DNA of 64,000 bases, from positions 62,001-126,000 of the forward strand of contig CAYQLT010000002.1 of assembly GCA_964418425.1 (NCBI GenBank). Reading direction: 5' to 3'. Position numbers and translations under genes: made by a program. The DNA is from CAYQLT01 sp964418425 (GTDB lineage Bacteria; Bacillota; Limnochordia; Limnochordales; Geochordaceae). The stretch's first letter is position 1. Each line of letters opens with the position of its first letter. The notes below the pieces were generated by a model. That model worked only from the letters and a program-made list of their open reading frames with translations, was not told where the DNA came from and searched no databases. Positions 1 to 14,978 of the stretch are shown here, piece after piece.

Positions 1-168
1 GGTGCGCACGTCCACCACTTTGACCCGGAAGATCTGCTCCACAGCCTGCCGGATCTGAACCTTGGTCGCCTTCGGGGCCACCTCAAAGGTATAGGCGTTG
101 GCCTGGGACATGAGCCGGGTGCTCTTCTCGGTCACCAGCGGCCGCACCAAGACGTCCCGCACATGCAT
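1..168 (-). CDS. rplW: Ribosomal protein L23 (N-terminal 56 residues, cut by window edge)
   Basis: This is a 50S subunit protein that binds 23S rRNA near the exit tunnel and docks trigger factor and SRP. The 56 visible residues start MHVRDVLVRPLVTEKS and include the family's TEK(S) motif and the pattern ANAYTFEVAPKATK, so the identity is clear. The ATG at 168 lies 2 bases after the rplD stop, which implies translational coupling in the S10-type operon. The reading frame stays open to the window edge, so the C-terminal half is outside. Confidence 0.93.
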   Translation of the reverse strand, partial: MHVRDVLVRPLVTEKSTRLMSQANAYTFEVAPKATKVQIRQAVEQIFRVKVVDVRT

Positions 169-170
169 GG

Positions 171-794
171 CTACACCAGCGCCTCCTCCAGCCGGGCCAC
201 CGCCTCCCGGGTCATGACGAGGCGATGGGAGTCCAGCACCGAGTACACGCTCAGCGCATCGGCCGGCAAAAGGCGCACCCCCGGCAGGTTGCGAGCCGCC
301 AGCACCACGTTGGGGTCCTTCTCGGCCATGACGATGAGCGGCTTGGGGCCGGCCTTCAGGTTTCTCAGCACACCCGCCATGACCCGGGTCTTCGGCTCGG
401 CCAGGGTGAGCCGATCCACCACCACCAGCTCCCCGTCCCGCACCTTGGCCGACAGGGCCGAGCGCAGCGCATGGCGCCGGGCCTTGCCAGGCATCTGAAA
501 ACCATACTCCCGGGGCTTGGGGCCGAAGACGACCCCTCCGTGCCGCCAGAGCGGGGATCGGATGCTGCCGTGCCGGGCCCGCCCGGTTCCCTTCTGGCGC
601 CACGGCTTGCGCCCGCCCCCACTCACCTCGCCCCGGGTCTTGGTGCTGTGGGTTCCCTGGCGGCGGTTGGCCAGGTGCATACGCACCGCCTCATGCATCA
701 GCGGCACGTTGGGCTCCAGGCCGAACACGTCGTCGCGCAGCGTGATCTCGCCTACCTGCTCGCCTTCCATGTTAAACACCGGTACCACCGGCAT
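171..794 (-). CDS. rplD: Ribosomal protein L4
   Basis: L4 is a primary 23S rRNA-binding protein whose extended loop lines the exit tunnel. The protein is 207 residues, normal for the family. The basic loop KPWRQKGTGRARHG at about residues 63-76 is the L4 signature. The frame is open upstream of the chosen ATG, but MPVVPVFNMEG matches the usual L4 start and sits 20 bases after the rplC stop. The order rpsJ-rplC-rplD-rplW is the standard S10 operon order. Confidence 0.95.
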   Translation of the reverse strand: MPVVPVFNMEGEQVGEITLRDDVFGLEPNVPLMHEAVRMHLANRRQGTHSTKTRGEVSGGGRKPWRQKGTGRARHGSIRSPLWRHGGVVFGPKPREYGFQMPGKARRHALRSALSAKVRDGELVVVDRLTLAEPKTRVMAGVLRNLKAGPKPLIVMAEKDPNVVLAARNLPGVRLLPADALSVYSVLDSHRLVMTREAVARLEEALV

Positions 795-814
795 GGCTGG
801 TCCGCACTCCCGTC

Positions 815-1495
815 TCAGTTGCCGGCCTTCCGGCGCCCGCGCCGGCGGCTCAGTATGACGCTGCTCCGGATCTCCACAAGGCCCCCGTTGGGCCCGGGCA
901 CCGATCCGTGCAGCAGCATCATGTGATGCTCCGGAAGCACCTTGACCACCCGCAGCCCCTGCGTGGTGACCCGACGCCCCCCGGCTCGCCCCGGCAGCTT
1001 GCGCCCCTTGAACACCCTCTGGGGGCCTGTGGCGCCCAGGGTGCCGACCCGACGGTGGTACATGGACCCATGGCTCATCGGTCCCCTGCGAAGGCCCCAC
1101 CGCTTCACCACGCCCGCAAAACCCTTCCCCTTGGTCACAGCCGATACATCCACGAGGTCGCCGGGGGCAAACTGATCTACGGTGGCCACGCTGCCGGGGG
1201 CGAGGGCAGCCAGGCCCTCCGTCTCCTGCGGACCCAGACGGAACTCCCGCAGGTACTTGAGCGGCCGGTTAATGCCGGCCCGTCTCAGGTGACCCATGCG
1301 CGGGCGGTTGAGCTTCCGCTCCGGCACCTCCTGGAACCCCAGCTGCACAGCCGCATACCCGTCGCGCTCCGGTTGCTTGCGGGCCACCACCACACACGGC
1401 CCGGCGCGAACCACCGTGACCGCCAAGGCCCGCCCCGAGTCGTCGAAAACCTGCGTCATCCCCAGCTTGGTGCCGAGTATGGCTTTCGTCGCCAT
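815..1495 (-). CDS. rplC: Ribosomal protein L3
   Basis: L3 initiates 50S assembly and reaches the peptidyl-transferase centre. The protein is 226 residues. It begins MATKAILGTKLGMTQVFDDSG, the usual L3 opening, and has the central SHGSMYHRRVGTLGA and PGRAGGRRVTTQ segments that form the loop entering the ribosome core. It lies 12 bases after rpsJ on the minus strand and 20 bases before rplD, so it is co-transcribed with both. Confidence 0.95.
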   Translation of the reverse strand: MATKAILGTKLGMTQVFDDSGRALAVTVVRAGPCVVVARKQPERDGYAAVQLGFQEVPERKLNRPRMGHLRRAGINRPLKYLREFRLGPQETEGLAALAPGSVATVDQFAPGDLVDVSAVTKGKGFAGVVKRWGLRRGPMSHGSMYHRRVGTLGATGPQRVFKGRKLPGRAGGRRVTTQGLRVVKVLPEHHMMLLHGSVPGPNGGLVEIRSSVILSRRRGRRKAGN

Positions 1496-1507
1496 GGCTT
1501 GACCCCG

Positions 1508-1813
1508 TTACAGCTTGATCTCGATGTCCACACCCGCCGGCAGGTCGAGCCGCATCAACGCGTCCACGGTCTTGGGCGTCGGCTCCAGGATGTCAATGAG
1601 CCGCTTGTGGGTGCGCATCTCGAACTGCTCGCGCGAGTTCTTGTGGACGTGGGGCGAGCGCAGCACGGTATAGACGGCCCGCTCCGTGGGAAGGGGGATC
1701 GGCCCGGACACCAGCGCGCCCGTCCGCTTGGCCGTTTCCACAATCTTCTCGGCCGAATTGTCCAGGATCTTGTGATCAAAGGCCTTCAACCGGATCCGAA
1801 TGCGCTGCGCCAA
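1508..1813 (-). CDS. rpsJ: Ribosomal protein S10 / NusE
   Basis: S10 is a 30S head protein that also pairs with NusB and NusG in antitermination. The protein is 101 residues and matches the family throughout (RIRLKAFDHKILDNSAEKIVETAKRTG; the C-terminal half has RSPHVHKNSREQFEMRTHKRL). The start codon appears to be TTG at 1813, preceded by GGGAGGGG with 8-base spacing. It follows tuf by 47 bases, joining the str and S10 operons as in many Gram-positives. Confidence 0.95.
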   Translation of the reverse strand: MAQRIRIRLKAFDHKILDNSAEKIVETAKRTGALVSGPIPLPTERAVYTVLRSPHVHKNSREQFEMRTHKRLIDILEPTPKTVDALMRLDLPAGVDIEIKL

Positions 1814-1860
1814 ACCAGGTGCCCCTCCCTCGGCCGCTCGCCACGCCCGCGGCCGCCACG

Positions 1861-3063
<1,203 letters not shown>

Positions 3064-3131
3064 CGCCTGCTGAGCCTCCCTCTGCCACCCATGCCACCCA
3101 TGCCACCGCGCCCTCTGGCCTGCCCACGGAG

Positions 3132-5207
3132 CTAGACCCGCGCCAGCACCTCCTGCGCGATGTTGGAGGGCACCTCCTGATAGTGAGCGAACTGCATGGT
3201 GTACGTCGCGCGCCCCTGGGTCATCGAGCGCAGGTCCGTGGCGTAGCCGAACATCTCCGCCAGAGGCACCCTGGCCCTAACCACCTGGGCGCCCGCCCGC
3301 GGCTCCATCCCTTCCACGTGGCCGCGCCGGGCATTGATGTCTCCGATCACATCACCCAAGAACTCCTCCGGCGTCACCACCTCGACGCTCATGATGGGCT
3401 CCAGCAAAACGGGCTCCGCCCGCCGGGCGCCTTCCTTGAACGCGATGGACCCCGCCACCTTGAAGGCCATCTCCGATGAGTCCACCTCATGGTAGGACCC
3501 GTCGAACAGGGTCACCCGCACGTCCACCACGGGGTAGCCGGCCAGCACCCCGCTTTGCATGGCTTCCCGCACCCCGGCTTCCACGGCCGGGATGAACTCC
3601 TTCGGAATGGCTCCCCCCACGATCTTGTTGACGAACTCGAACCCGCTGGCGGGCGGAAGGGGATCCAGCTGCAACCATACATGGCCGTACTGCCCGCGCC
3701 CGCCGGTCTGCCGGATGAAGCGGCCCTCCTGCTGGACGGACCGGCGAATCGTCTCCCGGTACGCCACCTGGGGACGGCCCACGTTGGCCTCCACCTTAAA
3801 CTCCCTCAGCAGGCGGTCCACGATGATCTCCAGGTGCAGCTCACCCATCCCTGCGATGAGCGTCTGGCCGGTCTCCGGGTCGACCCGCACCCGAAACGTG
3901 GGATCCTCCTCGGCCAAACGGGCCAGCGCGACGCCCAGCTTATCCTGATCCGCCTTGGTTCTCGGCTCGATGGACCGGGCGATGACCGGTTCGGGGAACT
4001 GGGGGGCCTCCAGCAGGATGGGTTCGGACTCCGGACACAGGGTGTCACCCGTGACCGTGTGGCGCAGCCCGACCGCCGCAACGATATCCCCGGCGTAGGC
4101 CACCTCCACATCCTCCCGGTGGTTGGCGTGCATCCGCAAAAGCCGCCCCACCCGCTCCTTGACACCCTTCGAGGAGTTGTACACATAGGTGCCCGCGTGA
4201 AGGACCCCCGAGTAGACGCGCAGGTAGCAGAGCTTCCCCACGAACGGATCCGACTGGATCTTGAAGGCCAGGGCCGCCAGCGGCTGGTCGTCGGAAGCGG
4301 TGCGCACCCGCACCTCCTCGCCCCGCAAACCGGTTCCCTGCACGGGCGGCAGGTCGGCCGGCGACGGAAGGTAGTCCACCACCGCATCCAAAAGCGGCTG
4401 CACGCCCTTGTTGCGAAACGACGACCCGCACAGCACCGGAACCAGGCGCCCGGCCACCGTGGCGCGCCGCAAAGCCAGGCGCAGCTCCTCGGGCGGGATG
4501 GTCTCACCCTCCAGGTAGCGGGCCATCAGCCCCTCGTCGGTCTCCACGATGGCCTCTATCATCTGCTCCCGGGCTTCGCGCACGGCTTGCTGCAGCTGGG
4601 AGGGGATCTCCGTCTCGTCGCTTCGGGTGCCCAGGTCGTCAACGTACAGGATGGCCCGCTCCCGGATCAGATCCACGACCCCCCGGAAGCTCTCCTCCAC
4701 ACCCACAGGCAGCTGAATGGGAACCGCCCGGGCGCCCAGGCGCCGCCGGATCTGCTGCACCACCCCGGGGAAATCCGCCCCGACGCGGTCCATCTTGTTG
4801 ATGTACGCGATGCGGGGCACCCGGTACCTGTCCGCCTGGCGCCATACCGTCTCCGACTGGGGCTCGACGCCCCCGACCGCGTCGAAGATCACGATACCCC
4901 CGTCCAGTACCCGCAGGGATCTCTCCACCTCCACCGTGAAGTCCACATGCCCCGGGGTGTCGATGATGTTGATACGGTGGCCCCTCCAGATGCAGGTGGT
5001 GGCCGCGGCGGTGATGGTAATGCCCCGCTCCCGTTCCTGGACCATCCAGTCCATCGTCGCGGACCCTTCGTCTACCTCTCCCATCCGGTGCACGCGACCC
5101 GTGTAGAAGAGGATCCGCTCCGTGGTGGTGGTCTTCCCGGCGTCTATATGCGCCATAATCCCGATATTACGGGTTTTCTCAATGGGAAACTCACGCATAC
5201 CCGTCAC
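3132..5207 (-). CDS. fusA: Elongation factor G
   Basis: EF-G is the translocation GTPase and also acts in ribosome recycling with RRF. It has 691 residues, with AHIDAGKT at 19-26, DTPGH at 83-87 and NKMD at 137-140, followed by the usual domains II-V. I chose the GTG at 5207 over an ATG 9 bases downstream because a GGAG sequence sits 5 bases before the GTG but 14 before the ATG. It lies between rpsG and tuf in the canonical str operon. Confidence 0.96.
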   Translation of the reverse strand: MTGMREFPIEKTRNIGIMAHIDAGKTTTTERILFYTGRVHRMGEVDEGSATMDWMVQERERGITITAAATTCIWRGHRINIIDTPGHVDFTVEVERSLRVLDGGIVIFDAVGGVEPQSETVWRQADRYRVPRIAYINKMDRVGADFPGVVQQIRRRLGARAVPIQLPVGVEESFRGVVDLIRERAILYVDDLGTRSDETEIPSQLQQAVREAREQMIEAIVETDEGLMARYLEGETIPPEELRLALRRATVAGRLVPVLCGSSFRNKGVQPLLDAVVDYLPSPADLPPVQGTGLRGEEVRVRTASDDQPLAALAFKIQSDPFVGKLCYLRVYSGVLHAGTYVYNSSKGVKERVGRLLRMHANHREDVEVAYAGDIVAAVGLRHTVTGDTLCPESEPILLEAPQFPEPVIARSIEPRTKADQDKLGVALARLAEEDPTFRVRVDPETGQTLIAGMGELHLEIIVDRLLREFKVEANVGRPQVAYRETIRRSVQQEGRFIRQTGGRGQYGHVWLQLDPLPPASGFEFVNKIVGGAIPKEFIPAVEAGVREAMQSGVLAGYPVVDVRVTLFDGSYHEVDSSEMAFKVAGSIAFKEGARRAEPVLLEPIMSVEVVTPEEFLGDVIGDINARRGHVEGMEPRAGAQVVRARVPLAEMFGYATDLRSMTQGRATYTMQFAHYQEVPSNIAQEVLARV

Positions 5208-5235
5208 GCAAGCTCCGATCCGTACGGTTGCGGCG

Positions 5236-5706
5236 CTACCACCGGTAATGGGCGAAGGCCTTGTTGGCCTCCGCCATCCGGTGCGTATCCTCGCGGCGCT
5301 TCACTGCTCCTCCCTGCCCGTTTGAAGCATCGAGAAGCTCACCCGCAAGCCGCTCCGCCATGGTCCGGTCCTTCCGCTCCCGCGCGTACTCCACGATCCA
5401 GCGCAGCCCCAGGGAGACCCGCCGCTCCGGCCGCACCTCCAGGGGCACCTGGTAGGTCGCGCCCCCAACCCGCCGGGGGCGAACCTCCAACACCGGCATC
5501 ACGTTTTTGAGCGCCTGCTCCAGCACTTCCACCGGCTCCCTGCCGGTCCGCCTCTTCACCTGGTCGAACGCGCCGTAGACGATCCGCTCGGCCAGGCTCT
5601 TTTTGCCATCCTTCATCACCTTGTTGATGAGGCGCTGAACCAGCTCGCTGCCGTATACCGGGTCGGGCGGTATGACCCGCCTCGGCGCTGGCCCCCGTCG
5701 CGGCAT
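5236..5706 (-). CDS. rpsG: Ribosomal protein S7
   Basis: S7 nucleates assembly of the 30S head and contacts E-site tRNA. From the ATG at 5706 the product is 156 residues, exactly the usual bacterial length. The sequence starts MPRRGPAPRR and has the conserved KVMKDGKKSLAERIVYGAF and GGAVKRREDTHRMAEANKAF segments. The frame is open upstream of this start, but that sequence does not resemble S7. It sits between rpsL and fusA. Confidence 0.96.
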   Translation of the reverse strand: MPRRGPAPRRVIPPDPVYGSELVQRLINKVMKDGKKSLAERIVYGAFDQVKRRTGREPVEVLEQALKNVMPVLEVRPRRVGGATYQVPLEVRPERRVSLGLRWIVEYARERKDRTMAERLAGELLDASNGQGGAVKRREDTHRMAEANKAFAHYRW

Positions 5707-5827
5707 GGCCGAGTCTCCTCTCTGCCTTTCCGGCACCTCGCCCCGCTCCCCGCAAGGCGCACCTCCCCTTTTGTGGCGCACAGGCGGCGGGAAAGCTTCC
5801 CGAAAGGGCGAGGAGGCTTACACGCGC

Positions 5828-6241
5828 TTACTTGGGGCGCTTGGCTCCGTACTTGGAGCGCCCCTGCCGACGGCTGGTGACGCCCGCGGCGTCCAGGGTA
5901 CCCCGGATGATGTGGTAGCGCACACCTGGCAGGTCCTTCACCCGTCCGCCTCGAATGAGTACCACCGAGTGCTCCTGCAGGTTGTGCCCCTCACCGGGGA
6001 TGTAGGCCGTGACCTCGATCCCGTTGGTAAGCCGGACCCGGGCCACCTTGCGAAGCGCAGAGTTGGGCTTCTTGGGGGTGGTGGTGTACACACGGGTGCA
6101 GACCCCCCGCTTCTGGGGTGCACCCTCTCCCTCCAGCGTCCGGCCCAGCCGGGAGTTAAAAATGAACTGCAACGCTGGGGCCTTGCTCTTTCGCTGCACC
6201 CGCCGGCGCCCCTGGCGCACCAGCTGGCTGAACGTAGGCAT
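5828..6241 (-). CDS. rpsL: Ribosomal protein S12
   Basis: S12 sits at the decoding centre and affects translational accuracy and streptomycin response. From the ATG at 6241 the protein is 137 residues. The PKKPNSALRK and PGEGHNLQEHS segments are intact, and the lysines usually replaced in streptomycin-resistant mutants are present. It begins 8 bases after the L7Ae-like gene ends, consistent with the rpoC-ybxF-rpsL arrangement of Bacillus. Confidence 0.96.
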   Translation of the reverse strand: MPTFSQLVRQGRRRVQRKSKAPALQFIFNSRLGRTLEGEGAPQKRGVCTRVYTTTPKKPNSALRKVARVRLTNGIEVTAYIPGEGHNLQEHSVVLIRGGRVKDLPGVRYHIIRGTLDAAGVTSRRQGRSKYGAKRPK

Positions 6242-6249
6242 CCCCCACA

Positions 6250-6543
6250 TCAACCCCCTTTCCTCTGCCGCTTCGCCTGGGGATCCTCGGTCACGATGGC
6301 GGCTGCCGACGCACCCACGTCGATGCCGCACGCCCGACCCAGGGCCAACATGCTCTCGACGTACACGACCTCGACAGGCTGCCCGCGGGTCAGCTGCACC
6401 ACCGGGGCCACCACGTCCGGGTCGGCATCTTTCGCCACAAAGACGACCCGGGCCACACCCCGCTGCAACGCCTTCACCGTCTGCCGGGCGCCCACCGTCC
6501 GTGGCCCGGTCTTAAGTCGCGCCAGCACCTGCGGGTCCTGCAT
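6250..6543 (-). CDS. L7Ae-family ribosomal protein (YbxF/RplGB-like)
   Basis: This family binds kink-turn RNA and includes the YbxF protein found between rpoC and rpsL in Bacillus. The 97-residue product has the L7Ae pattern: a conserved region around VGARQTVKALQRGVARVVFVAKDADP, then VEVVYVESMLALGRACGIDVGASAAAI. The ATG at 6543 gives the expected size, but no strong ribosome-binding site is visible and the frame extends upstream, so the start is uncertain. Context strongly supports the call. Confidence 0.85.
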   Translation of the reverse strand: MQDPQVLARLKTGPRTVGARQTVKALQRGVARVVFVAKDADPDVVAPVVQLTRGQPVEVVYVESMLALGRACGIDVGASAAAIVTEDPQAKRQRKGG

Positions 6544-6750
6544 ACCAACCGGGGTCCTGCCCAGCCGATCGGCCTCAAACCCTTGTGCGGCGCGGCCTGG
6601 CGGCCGTCCGCCCGAGCACTCCATCATTCTAGCATCGGCCCCCGGGGCTGTCAATCAACCCCGCCGGTCGCCGGACCGCCCGAGGGCCGGGCGCCACCCG
6701 CCCGCGCCCGGCGGGAAGCCCCCGGCCCTCCAGGAAGGCGATGGCAACGC

Positions 6751-10617
<3,867 letters not shown>

Positions 10618-10665
10618 GGCCGCCTCCCGGCGGCTCGGGACACCCTCCTCCAGGTCGATTCCGCA

Positions 10666-13600
10666 TCAGCTGCGCCGTCGGCGTCCGCGGGCCCGGGGCT
10701 CGTCCTCACCCTCGTCCTCATCGAAGTCCACGTCGTCCTCCTCGAAGTCATCGAGGTCGAAGTCGTCCTCCTCGGCGTACCCCTCGTCGTCGGCTTCGTT
10801 CTCGTCGAGGCTGCCATCATCTTCCATCTCGTCGTCCAGCAGGTACTCCTCGTCCAGCAGGCTCTCGTCGTCCTCTTCCGGCAAGAGGTCGTCGCCCTCC
10901 TCAAGAGGCTCCATGGGCTCATCCTCCTCCGGCTCGCCTTTGCGGCTGGCCCGAATCCCCGCCGCCGGCAGGCGTCCGGCCGCTTTCTGGCGAGACCGGC
11001 GAGCAGCCCCGGCGGTCGCCAGGGAAGATCGGCCGGCCGGATCCGGCGATGGAGCCAGCTCGGGTTCGCGCTCGGCCAGCGTCTGGTCGTCCTCTGCCAC
11101 CCCGTCGCCCGTCAGCCCCGCCTCCAGGCCACCCACGCGCTCGCCAGCCTCTGCCAGCACCTCCTCGGGCTCGACTTCCGTTCCCGACGGCTCGGACCCG
11201 ACCGTAGAAGCTTCGGTTCCTTCCACCAGTTCCGTCACCTCCACCGGTTCGGGAACCTCCTCGGTTTCGCGGCGGTCCAGGTGGATGCCCAGATCCCGAA
11301 GCGGCAGGTCCTCATCCTCGTCCCGGATCTCCACCTCCTTGGACTCCTCCGTCAGCACCTTCACGTCCAGGCAGAGGCTCTGGAGCTCTTTGATGAGCAC
11401 CTTGAAGGATTCGGGCACGCCGGGCTCCGGGATGTTTTCTCCCTTCACGATGGCCTCGTAGGTACGTACCCGCCCCAGCACGTCATCGGATTTGACCGTC
11501 AGCAGCTCCTGCAGGGTATGGGCCGCCCCATACGCCTCCAGCGCCCACACCTCCATCTCCCCGAAGCGCTGGCCTCCAAACTGAGCCTTGCCGCCCAGGG
11601 GCTGCTGGGTGACCAGCGAGTACGGGCCGGTGGAACGGGCGTGGATCTTGTCGTCCACCAGGTGGGCGAGCTTCAGCATGTAAATGTAGCCCACCGTGAC
11701 GGGGCGGTCGAAGCGTTGCCCCGTGCGGCCGTCGTACAGCCACTGCTTGCCATCCTCGGGAAGGCCCGCCTCCCGCAGCTGCTGGCGGATCTCCGCCTCG
11801 GTGGCACCGTCGAAGACCGGGCTGGCCACGTGGATGCCCAGCGCCTTCGCCGCCCACCCCAGGTGGGTCTCCAGAACCTGGCCGATATTCATGCGCGAGG
11901 GCACGCCCAGGGGGTTGAGCACCACCTCCACGGGGGTGCCGTCGGGCAGGAAGGGCATATCCTCCTCCGGCATGATGCGGGCGATGACCCCTTTGTTGCC
12001 GTGGCGACCCGCCATCTTGTCTCCCTCGGAGACTTTGCGCTTCTGGGCCACGTACACCCGCACCATCCGGTTGACCCCGGGCGGCAGCTCGTCGCCGTTG
12101 TCGCCCCGGGTGAAGACCTTGACGTCCACCACCACCCCACCCTCGCCGTGGGGTACCCGCAGCGAGCTGTCCCGCACCTCCCGGGCCTTCTCACCGAAGA
12201 TGGCCCGCAGCAGGCGCTCCTCGGCGGTCAGCTCCGTCTCTCCCTTGGGGGTCACCTTGCCCACCAGGATGTCGCCCGGCCGCACCTCGGCACCGATGCG
12301 GATGATCCCCCGGTCGTCCAGGTTGCGGAGCATGTCCTCGCCCACGTTGGGGATGTCCCGGGTGATCTCCTCCGGCCCGAGCTTGGTATCCCGGGCCTGG
12401 CACTCGTACTCCTCGATGTGGATGGAGGTGAACACGTCGTCCCGGACGAGCCGCTCGCTGATCAGCACCGCATCCTCAAAATTGTACCCCTCCCAGGGCA
12501 TGAAGGCGCACAGCACGTTCTTGCCCAGCGCCAGCTCCCCCTGATCCGTGGAGGGGCCGTCAGCGATGACCTGGTTCGCCTCCACCACCTGGCCCGTGGT
12601 CACGACCGGCTTCTGGTTGATGCAGGTGCCCTGGTTGGAGCGCTGGAACTTCAGCAGCCGGTACCGATCCTCGCCCTCATCGGTGCGGATGCGGATCTCC
12701 TCGGCGTCCACGTAGGTGACCACGCCACCCCGGCGAGCCCGCACCACCACCCCGGAGTCCACGGCCGCCCGGTACTCCATCCCCGTGCCCACCAGCGGGG
12801 CCTCGGCCCTCAGCAGGGGTACCGCCTGACGCTGCATGTTGGACCCCATGAGCGCGCGCGCGGCGTCGTCGTTTTCCAGAAATGGGATGAGGGAGGTGGC
12901 CACGCTCACGATCTGCTTGGGTGACACGTCCATGAAGTCCACGGCCTCCGGCGGCACCAGCCGGATCTCGTCCATGTACCGTGCGGTCACCTTGGGGTTG
13001 ACGAACCGGCCGGAGTCGTCGGTCGGCTCGTTGGCCTGGGCGATGACGTAGGTGTCCTCCTCGTCGGCCGTCAGGTAGACGATCTCGTCGGTGACCCGCC
13101 CTTCCCGCACCTTACGATACGGGGTCTCGATGAACCCGTACTCGTTCACCCGGGCATAGGTGCAAAGGGACCCGATCAGGCCGATGTTGGGCCCCTCCGG
13201 CGTCTCGATGGGGCACATCCGGCCGTAGTGGGAGTGGTGGACGTCCCGCACCTCGAAGCCCGCCCGCTCCCGGGAAAGCCCTCCGGGACCCAGCGCGGAC
13301 AGGCGCCGCTTGTGGGTTAGCTCGGCCAGCGGGTTGGTCTGGTCCATGAACTGGGAGAGCTGGCTGGAGCCGAAAAACTCCTTGATGGCCGCAACCACCG
13401 GCCGGATGTTGATGAGGGTCTGGGGTGTCACGATGTCGTCGGTGCCCTGGATGGTCATCCGCTCCCGGATGACCCGTTCCATGCGGGCAAGCCCCAGGCG
13501 GAACTGGTTTTGCAGAAGCTCGCCCACCGCCTTGAGGCGCCGGTTGCCCAGGTGGTCGATGTCGTCCGTCTGGCCCACGCCCAGCATCAGGTTGGCCATG

Positions 13601-14676
13601 TAGTTGATGATGGCCACGATGTCTTCCGGTGTCAGCGTGCGCCGCTCGGTGCCCGGCTGCCCGTTGGAGACCACCTTGATGGGGCCCGCCTTGCCTTCGA
13701 TGAGCACTTCCCGGACCCCGGCCTGCTCGATGCGCTCCGCCAGCTCCCGGCTGACCCGGGTACCCGCCTCGGCCAGGATCTCTCCCGTCTGCGGGTGCAC
13801 CACCGCCTCCGCCAGCCGGGCCTGGACCAACCGGCCCGCCAGGCGCAGCTTCTTGTTGAGCTTGTAGCGGCCCACCGGCGCCAGGTCATACCGTTTGGGA
13901 TCGTAGAACAGGGAGTCAAAGAGGGTGCGCGCGCTCTCCTCGGTGGGCGGTTCTCCCGGCCGCAGCCGCTTGTAGATCTCGATGAGGGCCTCCGCCTCGG
14001 TCTCGGAGTTGTCCCGATCCAGGGTGTTGCGCACCGGCTCGCAGTCGCCCAAAACCTCCAGCAGACGGGCGTTGCCGCTGTAACCCACCGCCCTCACCAG
14101 CGCGGTGGCGGCCAGCTTGCGGGTCCGGTCGATGCGAACCCAGATGGCGCGGTTGGTGTCCGTCTCGAACTCCAGCCAGGCGCCCCGGTTGGGGATGACG
14201 CTGGCCTTGAACACCATGTGCCCGCCGGCGTCCGGCTCCTGGCTGTAGTAGACCCCCGGGGAGCGAACCAGCTGGGAGACCACCACGCGCTCGGCACCGT
14301 TGATGATGAAGGTGCCCTTCTCGGTCATCAGGGGGAACTCCCCCATGTAGACCTCCTGCTCCTTCACCTCCCCGGTGTCCTTCTTGATCAGACGAACCCG
14401 TACCTTGAGAGGGGCGCCGTAGGTGGCATCCCGCTCCTTGCACTGCTCGACGCTGTACTTGGGCTCCCCGAAGGAATGCTCCAAAAACTCCAGGACCAGA
14501 TTGCCCGTGAAGTCCTGGATGGGGGAGATGTCCCGGAAGGTCTCTGCCAGCCCCTCCTTCATGAACCAGTCATAGGAGCGGCGTTGCAGCTCGATGAGGT
14601 CGGGCAGATCCAGAACCTCCCGGATCTTCCCGAAGCTGCGCCGAACGCGCCTCGTGGCCTGGACGGCAACGGCCAA
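10666..14676 (-). CDS. rpoB: RNA polymerase beta subunit with acidic C-terminal tail
   Basis: The beta subunit, 1,336 residues. The rifampicin region at about residues 435-470 (SSQLSQFMDQTNPLAEL, then THKRRLSALGPGGL) is wild-type in form, and the PIETPEGPNIGLIGSL segment follows. Canonical homology ends near residue 1,120. About 200 further residues form an E/D-rich, low-complexity tail ending in a basic RARGRRRRS. The start is TTG at 14676, with an in-frame TGA only 2 codons upstream, so no longer N-terminus is possible; a GGGGTGA ribosome-binding site is nearby. Confidence 0.97.
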   Translation of the reverse strand: MAVAVQATRRVRRSFGKIREVLDLPDLIELQRRSYDWFMKEGLAETFRDISPIQDFTGNLVLEFLEHSFGEPKYSVEQCKERDATYGAPLKVRVRLIKKDTGEVKEQEVYMGEFPLMTEKGTFIINGAERVVVSQLVRSPGVYYSQEPDAGGHMVFKASVIPNRGAWLEFETDTNRAIWVRIDRTRKLAATALVRAVGYSGNARLLEVLGDCEPVRNTLDRDNSETEAEALIEIYKRLRPGEPPTEESARTLFDSLFYDPKRYDLAPVGRYKLNKKLRLAGRLVQARLAEAVVHPQTGEILAEAGTRVSRELAERIEQAGVREVLIEGKAGPIKVVSNGQPGTERRTLTPEDIVAIINYMANLMLGVGQTDDIDHLGNRRLKAVGELLQNQFRLGLARMERVIRERMTIQGTDDIVTPQTLINIRPVVAAIKEFFGSSQLSQFMDQTNPLAELTHKRRLSALGPGGLSRERAGFEVRDVHHSHYGRMCPIETPEGPNIGLIGSLCTYARVNEYGFIETPYRKVREGRVTDEIVYLTADEEDTYVIAQANEPTDDSGRFVNPKVTARYMDEIRLVPPEAVDFMDVSPKQIVSVATSLIPFLENDDAARALMGSNMQRQAVPLLRAEAPLVGTGMEYRAAVDSGVVVRARRGGVVTYVDAEEIRIRTDEGEDRYRLLKFQRSNQGTCINQKPVVTTGQVVEANQVIADGPSTDQGELALGKNVLCAFMPWEGYNFEDAVLISERLVRDDVFTSIHIEEYECQARDTKLGPEEITRDIPNVGEDMLRNLDDRGIIRIGAEVRPGDILVGKVTPKGETELTAEERLLRAIFGEKAREVRDSSLRVPHGEGGVVVDVKVFTRGDNGDELPPGVNRMVRVYVAQKRKVSEGDKMAGRHGNKGVIARIMPEEDMPFLPDGTPVEVVLNPLGVPSRMNIGQVLETHLGWAAKALGIHVASPVFDGATEAEIRQQLREAGLPEDGKQWLYDGRTGQRFDRPVTVGYIYMLKLAHLVDDKIHARSTGPYSLVTQQPLGGKAQFGGQRFGEMEVWALEAYGAAHTLQELLTVKSDDVLGRVRTYEAIVKGENIPEPGVPESFKVLIKELQSLCLDVKVLTEESKEVEIRDEDEDLPLRDLGIHLDRRETEEVPEPVEVTELVEGTEASTVGSEPSGTEVEPEEVLAEAGERVGGLEAGLTGDGVAEDDQTLAEREPELAPSPDPAGRSSLATAGAARRSRQKAAGRLPAAGIRASRKGEPEEDEPMEPLEEGDDLLPEEDDESLLDEEYLLDDEMEDDGSLDENEADDEGYAEEDDFDLDDFEEDDVDFDEDEGEDEPRARGRRRRS

Positions 14677-14978
14677 CGACCATCACCCCACTTGCCGAAA
14701 TGGAGCCGACGCGGAAAGAAGGAGAAGACAACGTGGCCCCCGAAGAGCTCCACGCGGTTTCCCCATCACAAACGGGCAGGGCACTGTGCGGCCCGTGCCG
14801 CGCTGCCAGTAGATTGGCCAGGAGGACGTGAGCTATTCACACCTCGCGGGTATGCGAGCTCGGACGGCCTGTCTCCCGTGGCGCCGGCAAACCCCACCCG
14901 GCCTCCTCGCTCCCGCGGCCGGGGCGCCACACGACCGCCGCGTTGCTGAGGACAACAACACCTCGCCGGCACCGTACG

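Noticed and set aside
3064..3131. A short CCACCCATG repeat between fusA and tuf
   Set aside because: Fewer than three copies of a 9-base unit in a GC-rich spacer; not enough to suggest function.
14559..14753. A small minus-strand frame overlapping the rpoB start as a leader peptide
   Set aside because: It has an ATG start but lies largely inside rpoB in another frame and shows no regulatory peptide pattern.
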